Counted from the stretch's first letter, positions 21,225 through 34,028 are shown. The stretch: DNA of 64,000 nucleotides from Aralia elata (GCA_034770075.1 CM068385.1:57843939-57907938), one strand, 5' to 3'. The notes: a model not told the origin generated them from the sequence alone. Translations and numbers: made by a program.

Positions 21225-24200
21225 GTGTACCAATTTGAGTAATCCTTGCCTAACAAACGATCTTTCAAATTTGAATGATGATTATGATTTTGACATTGAG
21301 CTGGATTTCGATTTGATGGGCGTTGAGCAAGACGAGACAGATTACGACGACGCGCCTGATGAGATCAAAGGATGGGTCGAGGATAAACCCAAACCCAACT
21401 TAGACCAAACCCTCACCATAGATATCGGAACCCCGGACAAGCCAAAAGAACTCAAGATAGGGATGGACCTTACCCTTAGCCAGAAAGCAGAAATAATTGA
21501 GTTGCTAAGCCAATATGAGGATGTCTTTGCCTGGTCTCATGAGGACATGATCGGATTATCCACCGACATTGTGGTAACCAAAAAACCGGTTGCCCATCAA
21601 GGAGGGTTTCAGGCCTGTCAAGCAAAAATTAAGAAAGTTGAAACCAGAGTGGAGCTTAAAAGTGAAGGAAGAGATCATCAAACAGTTCAGGGCGGGAATC
21701 ATTATGGTGTCCACTTACCCAGAATGGCTGTCCAATGTAGTCCCAGTGGCTAAGCCTGGAGGGAAGGTGAGAGTATGTGTAGATTATAGAGATCTAAATA
21801 AGGCCAGTCTCAAGGATAACTTCCCGGTGCCTTTCATACACATCCTAGTGGATAACACAGCCCAGTACGAGATGTACTCTTTTGTTGATTGCTTTGCGGG
21901 ATATCATCAGATAATGGTGGCAGAGGAAGATCGGGAAAAGACCGCGTTCATCACCCCGTGGGGCACTTTCTGCTATAGGCGATTGGCTTTCGGTCTCACC
22001 AATGCGGGGGCTACTTATCAGAGAGCTATGATGGCCCTGTTCCACGACATGATATACAAGGAGATAGAGGTCTACGTGGATGACATTATCGTGAAGTCAA
22101 GGGTAGAGTCTGACCATATAACCCATCTTAAAAAGCTATTCGATCGGCTCAGAAAGTATAATTTGAAGCTCAATCCAGCAAAGTGTGCTTTCGGAGTGCA
22201 GTCGGGTAAGCTCTTGGGATTCCTGGTTAGTGATCGAGGCATTGAGTTGGATCCAGCAAAGATTAAGGCCATTGTGGATATGCCGGCACCTCACACAGAT
22301 AAGGAGATAAGGGGATTCCTGGGAAGAATAAACTTCATCAGCCGCTTCATATCCCACTTGACGACTACATGCGAGCCGATTTTCAAACTACTAAGGAAGG
22401 ATGCTTCCCAATAGTGGAATGAACAATGTCAGAAAGCCTTTCAGACCATTAAAAAGCAGCTGACAGAGGCACCAGTGCTGGTACCCCCGAAGGATGGGAT
22501 CCCTCTGTTTATGTATATATCGGTCAATGCCATTGCAATGGGATGCATGCTGGGGCAGAAGAATGAGGCAAGTAAAGAGCAGGCCATCTATTATCTTAGC
22601 AAGAGATTTAGCCGATGTGAACAGAATTACACTCCCATCGAGAAGACCTGTTGTGCTCTGGCCTGGGCTGCAGGGAGATTACAGCACTACCTCCATGGGC
22701 ATACGACGTACCTGATATCGAGAATGGATCCCCTGAAATATATTTTTGAAAGGCCCATGCTGAACTGTCGACTGTCAAGATGGCAGTTAATCTTGCAACA
22801 GTTCGACATGGTGTACGTAACTCAGAAAGCCATGAAAGGGCAAGGAATTGTAGATCAGTTGGCGGAAACCCCGTCAGGAGGGATGGAGCCGTTAGAAACT
22901 CCTCTGCCGGGAGAAGATATATTTTGGGTATTACACACGAAATGTGATGACGAAGGGCAGTTCTGGAAGCTGTATTTTGATGGTGCCATGAACGCTAAAG
23001 GGGCAGGAGCCGGAGCCGTCCTGGTCTCTATCACCGGAGAGCAATACCCTGTGGCCACTAAATTGCAGTTCAGCAATTCGAACAACACAGCTGAGTACGA
23101 GGGATGTATATTGGGACTCCGTTTTGCCCGCGATATGGGAGTGAAGAGACTGGCAGTGTTTGGGGATTCAGAACTGGTAATCAGACAGGCGATCGGGGTG
23201 TACAACACGAAAGAGCTCCGGTTACTCCCATACCATCGTTGTTTTATCCAATTGATGTAAGAGTTCGAAGATATCGCTTTCCGACATATCCCCCGTGGAC
23301 GGAATGATTTTGCCGATGCATTGGCAACTCTGGCTTCCTTAATCCACATAATCAAGAGCAGGGACGTTCCACAGATTGAGATAGCAGTACAGAATGCCCC
23401 GACATACGAGGAACATGTTGCAGTATTATCAGACGAGGTGGTTCTGCCAAAGCAGCCTTGGTATCACGACATAAGGGAATATCTGAGGGATAGATCCATT
23501 CCCGACCAGGCGAGTCGAGCTGAGAGGATGAGGATCCAAAAGATGGCAATGAAGTTTTACCTGAGTGGAGATTCACTCTACAAGAGGGATGCTGGGTTAG
23601 GACTGTTGCAATGCGTAGATGAGACGCAGGCCCAAAAGATTATGAATGAAATACATGGTGGAGTGTGTGGGCCACACATGAGTGGACCGATGCTGGCCAA
23701 AAAGATCTTGAGAACGGGGCATTATTGGTTAACACTGAAAGCCGACTGCGATGATCATGTCAAACGGTGTTATCAATGCCAGGCGCACGGCAATGTGATC
23801 CATACACCTCTCAATGAACTGCACTGTATGACCTCCCCTTGGCCATTCTCAATGTGGGGAATGGATGTAATCGGACCAATAGAGCCCAAAGCAAACAACG
23901 GGCACCGATTCATTTTCGTCATGATCGATTACTTCACCGAATGGGTAAAAGCAGCTTCTTTCCCCAAAGTAACTCAGGAGGTCATCGTCGGTTTCATCAG
24001 GAATAATGTCATTTGTCGATACGGGCAACCTGAGGTTTTGGTCTCCGACAATGCCAAGAATCTGAACAACGCCCTCATGAAGGGATTATGCGACCAGTTT
24101 AAGATCAAACACCTCAATTCCGTCATTTACCGTCCTAAGATGAATGGGGCAGTGGAGGCTGCCAATAAGAACATCAAGAAGATCATGGCGAAAATGTCTG

Positions 24201-24706
24201 CTAATCATCGGGGATGGCCGGATTTGCTACCCCTCACCCTACTAGCATACCGAACAGCAACGCGTACTTCTACAGGGGCAACCCCTTACGCTTTGGTGTA
24301 TGGAATGGAGGCTGTTCTGCCAGTGGAGGTTGAGATGGCGTCCCTCAGAATATTGATCGATGCTCAGATAAGTGAGGAGGATTGGATGCAAAGTCGATAC
24401 GACCAGTTGGCCCTAATTGATGAAAGGAGGGTGGCTGTTGTTTGGCACGGTCAGTTATACCAACAAAGGATCTCTCGATCATACGACAAAAGGATAAGAC
24501 CTCGGAAGTTCAAGGAAAATGACCTGGTGCTAAAAAGAGTCATGCCTTCTCAAGACGAGGCCAAAGGGAAGTTTGCCCCGAACTGGGAGGGACCTTTTGT
24601 GATTAAGAAAGTGCTATCCGGAGGAGCCCTCATATTGCAAGAAATGGATGGTGAGGTATTTCCACAACCCCTCAATTTCGACTCGGTGAAGCGGTTCTAC
24701 GCTTGA
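21225..24706 (+). pseudogene. Ogre-like pol: RT, RNase H, archaeal-type RNase H, integrase
   Basis: The N-terminal stretch is acidic, then ELLSQYEDVFAWSHEDM leads into RT. A one-base frameshift near 21575-21590 moves the reading frame. RT motifs: VRVCVDYRDLN, TPWGTFCYRRLAFGL and YVDDIIVKS (about 22070). RNase H follows, interrupted by a TAG at 22412-22414. A second RNase H (YFDGAMNAKGAGAGAVLVS, TAEYEGCILGL, FGDSELVIRQ; about 22970-23300) is the archaeal-type domain diagnostic of the Tat lineage, broken by TAA at 23258-23260. The integrase has the zinc-finger end CYQCQAHG and D, D, E in MDVIGPIEP, VSDNAKN and NGAVEAANK. All breaks are single-site, so the element died recently. Confidence 0.9.
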
Positions 24707-25223
24707 ATAATCGATCTCTCTTTTTTCCTTTGAGGAACGAACTACGTAGGACCTGATCTCCCAACTTGTGGGCGTACGTAGGCAGCCATCATGGCGCGGT
24801 CCGATTCCTTAAAAATAATAATCCTTGCTCTAACCAAAAAAACCAATTCCCAACAGCCAGAAAAAACCTTCCTATACCCTCGAAACGTTCCCGGAACCAG
24901 CCCCTAATCAGATTCATCCCAAGTAACATAACCCTGATCCAACCAAACAGTTAGCCAAAATCTAAGACTCAATCCGATGAAATCAACAGGGTGTGCGGCA
25001 ATATCTGTCAGATCTCCATCAAGACTTGAGAAGAGAAAGAAAGCGAAATGTCAAAATCGTGGTCATTTGGATAAAATGAGGATCCAATGAAAGGCAACGA
25101 TACGACAAAAAGGGAAAATGACTAAATTTAAATGCATGTCTACATATATAAGTCATTTTGTTACAAGATTTCTCTTTCAATAACCGATGAAACTGACATA
25201 GTCTATGTAGGAAATAAAATAAT
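24707..25223 (+). other. Ogre-like post-pol spacer
   Basis: Begins just after the integrase stop with GAACTACGTAGGACCTGATC, a block I recognise from other Tat elements downstream of pol. No ORF worth calling. The 3' end of the antisense DUF7745-like transcript would lie here. Confidence 0.5.
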
Positions 25224-26819
25224 CTACAAATCTGAAACTAGCTGAAGCAGGATGGATAAAGTGGTGGATAGATCTGAAGCATCAGCATCCCCGGCAATCT
25301 GCCGCCCCATCATGTCGATGTGGTCCAATAAAGCGGTGGCTCGGCTAACTGTCTCAGAGTGAGCATCTATAACTGTCCTAGTCTGCGATACAATGGTGTC
25401 TCTGTCAATAAGGGCAGCATCTCTGGCCAGAATAGCGGCATCTCTCTCAGCAATGGCAGCATCCCTCTCAAATTCAATAGCAATCAAGGCCAGTCGGATC
25501 CGGCTATTTTCAGTGACCCGACTAGGGGCAGAATCGGCTGAGATGGAATGATATGTGGTATCATCTGGGAAAATCACTCCAGAGTCATCAAAGGCCCCAA
25601 TATGACTCAAACCAACCGTATCCGAATCTCTGCGCAACCACTGCACATAAGAGAATGTCTGGATGGGGCAACTGTCACTATACTCGGCCAGGATCCTACG
25701 AGACCAAAGATCATATACCCGAAGTAGATCTCTCTCTGTCTGGGATGATATAAGGAATCGGTAGTCGGCCGCGCCTGTGAAGAGGTGAAAATCCTGTGTC
25801 TGATCAAACTGCCCCATAACCGCCAGGGGATGATAAGTCGTCACACCCCTCAAGCCAGCAATAGGGATGAAATCCAGGGTGGGCACGTGAGTCAAAAAGC
25901 TCATAAACGAGCAATAACCCGAGTAGATCAGGAGATGAAAAGGATCCTCAATAACCGACAAAAATGCTATCCAGGAGGCCGCATCAGTACAGCTCACAGG
26001 ACGAAACGAAAACTGTGTGGCAATGTCATGGCTGAAGCAAAACCCTTGGCGACGGAAATGGCCGATGGGACTAAGATGACTCATGAACCACACGTACAAC
26101 AAAGTCGAGCTCCCTCTAAATACTCTGCCTCGGAAAGACTGACAGTATGAGGCTGACATGTAAGTATCTGCGAATATCATAGGAAGGATGGTGCGATCCT
26201 CCTGAAGGGATCTCACGGCCGCGACAACTCGCATGTCCAACAGATCAGGTCCGGCGGGCAGATACAAAACCGAGATGACACAGGCCATCAAAACGTCTAC
26301 TCTAAGGGCGCCCCAGCACTCCTCAGATATGGAAAAGTCACCAGAGAAATGGCGAAAACTGTCAGGTGAGCCGAATCAGTCAATCAAAAAATGAAGAGGA
26401 ACCAGATGATCTGATGTGATCACCGATAGCAGAGCTGCCCTCCGCAACCCAATGAAAGTCAAGAACTGACGACGCATGGGACCAACGGTGACCCTGGTGC
26501 AAAGACCGCCCAAATGCAAACCAGTGAAGCGGGCATACTCCTCAAGAGTAGGGGTCACCTCCACTGTCCCCAACCTGAACACCTGACGGGCATGGACCTA
26601 GTGACCTAGAATACCATCTACAAAGCCTGCTGGCACCTGAAAGGATAATAAGGACCGAGAGTGTCCCAAAAGACCATCTACGATAATCCTATCGGCCGGC
26701 GATAAACTGTCCAGCCAGCGGACGAGACTGCCGACCAACTCTGTGGCAGGAATGGGATCCAAACGTACCACGACATCTGATGACGACATCTGTGAAAATA
26801 GTATCAAAGGACTGTACAA
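25224..26819 (-). pseudogene. Antisense extra gene, DUF7745-like, two in-frame stops
   Basis: The minus strand reads one frame from about 26819 (or the ATG at 26789, which follows an acceptor-like TTTTCACAG) to 25224. TAG at 26598-26600 and TGA at 26376-26378 interrupt it; both fit single transitions (CAG to TAG, TGG to TGA). Recognisable blocks are TPTLEEYARFTGL, then PMIFADTYMS and LLYVWFMSHLSP. These match the domain I recall as DUF7745, widespread in plant Tat-type elements. The C-terminus has alternating E/A/D heptads (IAERDAAILARDAAL), a likely coiled coil. About 530 codons in all. It lies tail-to-tail with pol and in tandem with the PMD gene. Molecular role unknown. Confidence 0.65.
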
Positions 26820-26994
26820 GGGTCATTCTCTATCCATAAATAAAAAGCATGCATCGTACAGTTAATAATAGAGCAATTGAATTTCATAAAGATAAAAATT
26901 GTGCATAAATAAACAAATGAGTTTAATACATAATGCATAAAGTGAAAAATAAATCTAACAGGTCCAGGTACAAAAAGCCCTATCCTAGCCTGAT
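26820..26994. other. Short spacer between the two antisense genes
   Basis: AT-rich, non-coding. It would hold the PMD 3' UTR and the start region of the DUF7745-like gene. Confidence 0.4.
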
Positions 26995-28968
26995 CTAGTC
27001 AAAAGTAATGTCGTCTGTGAAATCTGGATCCCCGAACTGATCCCCTGGAGTGGTCGAAGTCGAAGGACCGAAGTTCATATCCGGGATATAAGGCGGCACT
27101 GGGGCATCAAATGAGCTCGGGCCTGTGGCGAAATCCGCACTGTCGGGATCATATGCGTAAGCATCCTCTGGGGTCCGGCCCAACACCCGAAGATACAACG
27201 ATAACTGCTCCACCTGGCGGGTCAAAGTGTTAATCTGCTCAGCGTGAGTGGGACTCCGAACGCAGGCAGCCCAATCGGCCATCATCACCGAGCCAAGAAC
27301 CATGTCTCCAAGAAAGAATGTGGCCCAAGTCTGAGGACCGATGGTGCGGGGCACCCACCAGATGCAGAAGGCCTCGCTCGTACTGGGACCCGAAGATAAT
27401 GTCTGGCCATCCTCCCCCGCAAGCATGATCCCCGAAGGCTGAGAATCCAACGGCCAGGAGGTAGTGAAAGGAAGGGAGTGCGGGATGCGGATCTCTCCAG
27501 TGACGCATCTGAATGCGCGCTCTCCCAGATACATAACCCAGCCCCCGACACTCTGCAAAGTAAGGCGGCAGGTGGAAAGTGCGAACTTCGGGCCGGAAGG
27601 ATATCCATCGGTGAACCCCACAGCCAAATGCTCGGAAAGATAGGGAGTCCAGACGACATCCGCAGCAGTGATCAGCTCCAGCTGAATGCGACAATGGGCA
27701 AAGCTGCCAGACACCGGGACCTCCTCTAGAGTGCTGTGGTGCCAGCGCCGACCTCGGGGATAGGTATCCAGACCAAGGGTAGTGACCGGCCTCAGACATG
27801 GAAGACGCTCGTAGGCCCAGAACTGTGAACGAAAACAAGGCAGGGCATGAGTAACTGTCAAATGCAGAAAAGAGAAATGAAATGAAGGGAAGTGCAGTAA
27901 GTAAAGAGGAAAAGAAGGCTCACCAGCAGAAAGTGGTAAAATCCGAGCCAGGCATCTGTCTGTCCCTCCGAGCGTAGACGAAGACCGTGGAGGAAATAAG
28001 CAAATGTGAAGGACCCCCAGTCATAATCGCCGATCCGGTCTATGTCCCTGACAGCTCCGACGACGCTGAAGTGAATGGTGGAGGAGTTGTTCCCTAGAAA
28101 ACAACCCCTCATGATGGTTAGGAACAGGCGCCAGAGCAGAATATCCCGTGTAGCCCGATCCGCGGGGAATGGCATCGCATATATGCCTCCCACGGCATCG
28201 ACAGCCAAAGTGCCGGACTGAATACTGCGGGCCTTGAAGACCCGGTCATCGGCAGCGAAGCCCAATAAAGCTCGAACCTCCGCTGGAGTGATATCAAGAT
28301 CCAGAGGGACACGGGATCCGGTGAACTCTATACCCATAATGTACCTCCAGTCCCATGGAGTCAGCACAACCTCGCAGTCCAAGAGGTGAAGGGACTGGGT
28401 CTGGTGAAACCATCTCTCGGACAAAGCCCTCATATAACCCCAGGGGCACTGGCGGGGAATGATGGTGAAGAAATGACGGAAGCCCCAGGAATCCACCACT
28501 GCTCGGTAATCACTGTGCAAAGCGGTGTAGAGGGAGTAGATGTTAAACCAGTTACCCCTCGGCTGAGTAAACTCGGGCACCTGTGGCAATCACCAATGGG
28601 TCAGTCCAGATAGAGCGGGAATTGAGAAATTAAGAATAAAATCAGAGCAGAATTGAATATACCTCATTAGCCACGAGAGATGCTGAGGGGTGACGACTGA
28701 GATCCCGACCCAATAGATCGGGTATCTGCACAGAGGCGCCAGACAGGGCGCGATGAGGAGATGGAGCTGGTGTGCTGGACGATGGCCCCTCTACCGCGAC
28801 ATCCGGAAGAGCAGCCTCCTCAACATCAGGGTGAGCGGGCCTGATGACAGCATCCGCCAGTCGACGAGCCTGGCGGGTCCGGGGCAAAGCAGGAACAGGC
28901 GCAACCCTACGGCGGCGAACGCCCGAGGTCCGAGACGCAGCGGAGCTACTGGGGGTGTCAGGATCCAT
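26995..28968 (-). CDS. Plant mobile domain (PMD, MAIN-like) protein encoded antisense in the Ogre-like element
   Basis: Three exons on the minus strand: 28968-28664/28663 (donor GAG|GTATAT), 28580-27924 (acceptor GCCACAG, donor CTG|GTGAGC) and 27822-26995 (acceptor TTCACAG). All junctions are phase 0, giving 596 residues with no stop. The N-terminus is basic and S/P-rich (VRRRRVAPVP). The PMD blocks are SERWFHQTQSLHL...CEVVLTP, DWGSFTFAYFLHGL, WLGFYHFLL joined to FWAYERLPCLRP, and VVWTPYL. The C-terminus is acidic and disordered. PMD proteins such as MAIN and MAIL1 act in silencing and genome stability, and a PMD class is known to be carried by Gypsy elements. It is the only clearly intact gene here; it could influence silencing of the host element. 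The start ATG follows an acceptor-like CTATTCCAG, so a 5' UTR intron is possible. Confidence 0.82.
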
Positions 28969-29744
28969 AGCTGGAATAGAAAAGTCGAAAAGGAAGGTAA
29001 GTTCTCGTTTGAATTATGTCGATTTCCTATCCTCATCGTAGAACTAATGCAACATAATGCATGTTTACTAAAAAAAATAAAAAAAAAAATTGGTAGAGTT
29101 TCGTCTGTAAAATGGGCATCCCATGCATAACCAAGCATGTTTTCAAATAATCCAAGCTACAACAGGTCAAAATTGCATTCATATGGGTAATTGCAACATG
29201 TAAAAGGACCCTAATGCATGATTTTCTTTCAAAAAGAAACAACAGATATGTGTGACCGCATGATAAGCATAAAATAGGGCTCACACAGTTGATACATAGC
29301 ATGTATATACAATAATACATAGCATAGCATTATAAAGCATACATTTTTATCTCTAAGCATGCAAATAGCCAAATGTATAGCAAAACATTGACGAAATTGA
29401 AAAACGATCGGTCAAAATGTTACCTGTAACGCGTAGATCGATCTGACTGGAGCGGTTTTTGCAAAAAGATTGGAAAAGTCGGCCAAAAAGGACGTGCAAA
29501 GGTGTGAAAATCGTGTGGGCTACGAATGAAAGTGACAGATCTGGGAAGCGGTTGGCTGCTTAAGAGCCCGATCTTGGCCGCAGATCAATCTGCGGCTGGC
29601 CGCAGATCCATCTGCGGCTGGGCCCAGTTGCTCCCCCCTTGGTCCAAGCAAGCTTAATCGATTCTGAGACCCGTTTTGACTCATAACGTGGTAATAAAAT
29701 ACAAGATTTTGATGAATTGGGGGTCGAACACGACTTCTCATTAC
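28969..29744. other. Region upstream of the PMD gene, non-coding
   Basis: Presumed promoter and 5' UTR of the antisense PMD gene. AT-rich until about 29500, then GC-richer with a palindrome pair (29577-29617). No clear TATA box could be fixed. Confidence 0.4.
29577..29617 (+). repeat. LTR-type palindromes repeated in the Ogre-like interior
   Basis: GCCGCAGAT-CA-ATCTGCGGC and GCCGCAGAT-CC-ATCTGCGGC lie side by side. These are the same palindromes found in the LTR at 15448-15511 but outside the LTR, so the motif has been copied or retained in two parts of one element. Confidence 0.85.
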
Positions 29745-30705
29745 GACCGAGCGACCGGAGACGAGACCCGGCACTCACAAGACGATCGACCGGCGACGAT
29801 AACCGGCGATTACGAGATGGGTGACCGGCGATGAAACCCGGCCCCGATAGGACAATCGACCAGCGACGATAACCGGCGATTACGAGATGGGTGACCGGCG
29901 ACGAAACCCGGCCCCGGCGAGACGATCGACCGGCGACGATAACCGGCGATTACGAGATGGGTGACCGGCGACGAAACCCGGCCCCGACGAGACGATCGAC
30001 CGGCGACGATAACCGGCGATTACGAGATGGGTGACCGGCGACGAAACCCGGCCCCGACAAGACGATCAACCGGCGACGATAACCGGCGATTACGAGATGG
30101 GTGACCGGCGACGAAACCCGGCCCCGACGAGACGATCGACCGGCGACGATAACCGGCGAGTACGAGATGGGTGACCGGCGACGAAACCCGGCCCCGACGA
30201 GACGATCGACCGGCGACGATAACCAGCGATTACGAGATGGGTGACCGGCGACGAAACTCGGCCCCGACAAGACGATCGACCGGCGACGATAACCGGCGAT
30301 TATGAGATGGGTGACCGGCGACGAAACCCGGCCCCGACGAGACGATCGACCGGCGACGGTAACCGGCGATTACAAGATGGGTGACCGGCGACGAAACCCG
30401 GCCCCGACGAGACGATCGACCGGCGACGCTAACCGGCGATTACGAGATGGGTGACCGGCGACGAAACCCGGCCCCGACGAGACGATCGACCGGCGACGAT
30501 AACCGGCGATTACGAGATGGGTGACCGGCGACGAAACCGGGCCCCGACAAGACGATCGACCGACGACGATAACCGGCGATTACGAGATGGGTGACCGGCG
30601 ACGAAACCCGGCCCCGACAAGACGATCGACCGGCGACGAGACCCGGCGATTACGAGGTGGGTGACCGGATACGAGACCCGGCCCCGACGAGACGATCATC
30701 CGCAT
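29745..30705 (+). repeat. 70-bp tandem repeat array in the Ogre-like 3' region
   Basis: About 13-14 units with a 70-base period, for example AACCGGCGAT at 29941, 30011 and 30081. Units are nearly identical in the middle and degenerate at both ends. The unit itself contains repeats of ACCGGCGACGA. Long ORFs across it are by-products of a CpG-rich repeat. Tat/Ogre 3' regions are known to seed satellite arrays. Confidence 0.93.
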
Positions 30706-30868
30706 TGACACCCTTTTACGAATGTTGTGCATGCCTTACATCTTACGTTGCATCATAAGTCACATGTGTTGCATCACGTATGTATTGTCATTCTTGTGCA
30801 CTGTCATTCATGTATCGAGTGTTTATTCTTTATCCTGTTCATTTCATTTAACATTGCATAAACATGAT

Positions 30869-30881
30869 AAAGAGGGGCAGC
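30869..30881 (+). promoter_or_regulatory. Ogre-like polypurine tract
   Basis: AAAGAGGGGCAGC directly precedes the 3' LTR TG at 30882. Positioned to prime plus-strand synthesis. Confidence 0.8.
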
Positions 30882-32918
30882 TGTAGACACCCAAATTTTG
30901 CGTTCCCTATACTAACCATGACAGGAGGGCAAAATCGTCAATTTAACCGGCCTGCGGGAGCGAAGAATGGGCGCGAGTGCAAACACTCGACGCCACCACG
31001 ACAATTTGCAGTCAAAACCAACGTGACAACAAGGCCATCCGAAAAGAGCATTCCCGAATAATGTGTCACGTCTCACAGTAATTCCCGGACTGCAAAATAC
31101 AGGCCTTTCGGCGAAAACCGACAACACGACACGAGAATCGAGGTGCGGTGCAGAAACCGAGGAGAATTAAATAACTAAAGTGCATGGCGGGCTGAGTGCA
31201 TGGCGGGCTAAGGCCAGCCGCAGATGGATCTGCGGCCAGCCGCAGATCAATCTGCGGCTGGCCTTAGCCAGCCTACTTCAGCACTTCCTTCATTCATTCA
31301 GCAAAAAAAAAGAAGGTTGGCAGATCAGGCGGAGAGAAGAAGAAATATAGCAGCAGATCAGCTTAGAAAAGAGAGAAAAATAGGAGAATTTTGCTACAAA
31401 AATAAGAAAGGAAGAAAAAAAGAGAGGAATAGTATTCTTTTGATTTGATTGTATCAAATATACTTTTTCTTCTATTCAAAATACACAAGTTTACATCCAT
31501 TTTGATCTCATTTGCAAGGTAAAAATCTCTTTATTCTTGCAATTTCTATCATATCCTTGGGTTGAATTAAATGTAGTTTTCATGTAATTGATGATGGAAT
31601 AATGAATTAGGGATTATTAGTGAGGGTTCCAACGGAACAAAATTCTTCCTAATAACCCGATGATATTTATTTATTGATTTTTTGTTTGTTTTTTACGGTA
31701 CTATATTGGGTGTGGTTCCTTTAGATCGCTATTTTAGATTGTCTTGGTATTGTTAGATTATCCGTGGTGGTTATTTCTTGTAATATCCGGTTGTGGGTGT
31801 GTGGAAATTTGGTTGTGAGCCTAGGAAAGCGACCTCGTGGTCCAAATCCGATGATGGACGTCTTTTGATGTAAATAGTAAGAAGGATGTAGTTTTCATTG
31901 TACATATGTAATCGTCGGGCCTTAAAACGATATCAAGTCGAAAATCGGGTTTAAGGCCCAGTAATAGTGAAGTATGCAATTGTGGGCGTTGGGGTTTATT
32001 TGGATGGCTTACATGCCCATGAATAGCCCCAATGCATTTTAATGCTTGATTTGATTTACGACCTAAAATTGATTTCAAAGCTAAAAGATTAGGATTTTCG
32101 TAAAATCAATCAAATTAGGTTATTAGCATCACGAGGATAAGAAATTGGGAGTGCTAGTGAATGTTGATTCCTCTTTAACGAGAAGGCAAAGAAAAAAATC
32201 GTTTTCCAAAACATCACACAAAATGATTTTATAAATAAATGGCGTTTTATTAAACCGTTGTGCATAGGGTTAAAGAGATCCTAGAAATTGTCGTCATTCT
32301 GTGAAAGCAACGTATAGATCTCGATTCCTATTTTGACGAAGGTTTAAAAACTCTTGTTTTGCCAAAACAACACCTAATGAAAACCTTACAGTTTTGACAA
32401 TTAAAATCATACCTTTCTCATAAAGCTTTCTCGTGTATGACGAAAAGACATTCCAAAGCGTCCTCAAATTAAAGCACGACTTTCCCTAAAAATCCAAATG
32501 ATTCTTTCATACAAACTTACCACAACATTCACGTAGGCACACACACACACACGCGCACATACGCACACACACATTCATGAATTAAAGGATAGGAAAGCAT
32601 CGAGATTGCGGTAACCGTGTTTCACGGAAGTCGGGGGGTGCCTAACACCTTCCCCTCGCTTAAGCAAGCCCCCGAACTCTATGAATCTCGGTTTGCAGAC
32701 CAATTAATTCGGAGTCACATATGAGCCAGTGATTTATAAAAAACGAAAACTCGGATGAGTTGGTACATCCATTTCAAATATACCAACTGGCGACTCTGGT
32801 TAATTGGCTCATCATAAAAAACGATCTTTCAAAACCCCGTCGACATTAATGCCGATCTTTTCCAAAAATCATCTAATAAAAGGCTAAAATCGGAAAAGAC
32901 GAGAAACCGGCGTCGACA
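30882..32918 (+). repeat. Ogre-like 3' LTR (2,037 bp)
   Basis: Matches 15124-17161 almost base for base and ends CGTCGACA followed by the TTGCG duplication at 32919-32923. Confidence 0.95.
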
Positions 32919-32923
32919 TTGCG

Positions 32924-34022
32924 CATGTAATATATTGAATTGAGAATTCAATTGAGAAGAGGCGGCTCACACACGAAAATTAAACAGGTTACTGCATTTT
33001 TTAGTTCCAATATTGAAACAACCAGCTGAGCTTAAATTTTACTTGGGAACTGAAGAATGGAGCCATATGGATGCTGAATTGAAGCTTGGGAGCAAGAAAT
33101 CAAGAATCAACACAACTTGGAAAATCATCAGAAATTGCAGATACGGAAGAACTGAAACAGGGATCTTTAATATTTTCTGTTTTTGATTATTTTTTCTATT
33201 CTGTAATTATGATGATGAACCAATTGTGTATGACGAATTCTATTATTGTCATTATGAACTAAACCTACTTCTTGGGATTATAATGGATCTTTTGCATTAC
33301 TGAAAATTGAAATGCTTCCTTATTATTGCTAGTTGGTTAAGTAATGAATGTCTAGCATAATTTATACTAAATGTTTAATTGCTTGATCACCAATTACTGT
33401 GATAATTTATATGGAATTGAGAAAGGAAGTATAAATTGAGATCTGATTATGCTAGCATATGTTCATAATTTTTACATTCCTCGTGAGGTTATGTTTCGTG
33501 CTTAGGATAGAGATATACTGAAGCACCATATGTGGCCAATTGAGAACTTAAACTTCAACCCTCTTGATTGTAATTCACATAGAGATATAGTGCGTTAGTC
33601 ATCTAGGGTGTTCACATTCAGTCTATCAATTGTGGATTTAGTGTGATATGAATATGGTGCATCGAAAGGTGGTTATATTTTACTTTCGTGTTCTCGACCA
33701 ACATTCCATATTAATCAATTAGCAACAATAGGAAGCATGGAAATCCAAGTTTGCAATAAGTGAAATTATAATCCCAACCTCATAAAATCTGTATTTATAC
33801 AATCATAATTTGTTCTATTTGTTTATTTAATAATCATTAGACAATTTCTTCGTTGTATTCAACTGTTTAAAGAGACCGAAATAATTATAAGATCGGTGTT
33901 TGTAGTCGTAAATGCAATTCTATTCCTCGTGGGATCGATACTTTACTTACTTTATATTACTTGTGGATCACGTGCACTTGCGTGTATGAGTCATATTTGT
34001 TATACATACAAATATCCCAACA
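32924..34022 (+). repeat. Athila-like LTR, right part
   Basis: Continues the LTR after the Ogre-like insertion and ends ATCCCAACA at 34022, before AGTTT and the primer site. AT-rich, no ORF. Confidence 0.7.
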
Positions 34023-34028
34023 AGTTTT

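Larger units (their letters stand above)
15124..32918 (+). mobile_element. Ogre/Tat-like Ty3/Gypsy element, 17.8 kb, with antisense PMD and DUF7745-like genes
   Basis: Nearly identical 2.04 kb LTRs start TGTAGACACCC and end CGTCGACA, and are flanked by TTGCG duplications. Order: 5' LTR, tRNA-Arg-type primer site, leader, gag-protease with G-patch, predicted intron, RT, RNase H, second (archaeal-type) RNase H, integrase, two antisense extra genes, palindromes, a 70-bp tandem array, polypurine tract, 3' LTR. Large size, extra RNase H, the intron between protease and RT, extra ORFs and a 3' tandem array are established Tat/Ogre features. LTR similarity suggests a recent insertion. Gag-pol is dead, but the PMD gene is open. 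Confidence 0.92.

Noticed and set aside
27239..27838. Long overlapping minus-strand ORFs (199 and 124 codons)
   Set aside because: They are other-frame shadows of the PMD third exon.
29950..30270. 106-codon ORF with internal repeats
   Set aside because: Frame through the 70-bp tandem array; no domain and a repeat-driven composition.
29745..30705. Possible CRISPR array because of regular repeats
   Set aside because: Units are contiguous 70-bp tandem copies without unique spacers, in a plant retrotransposon.
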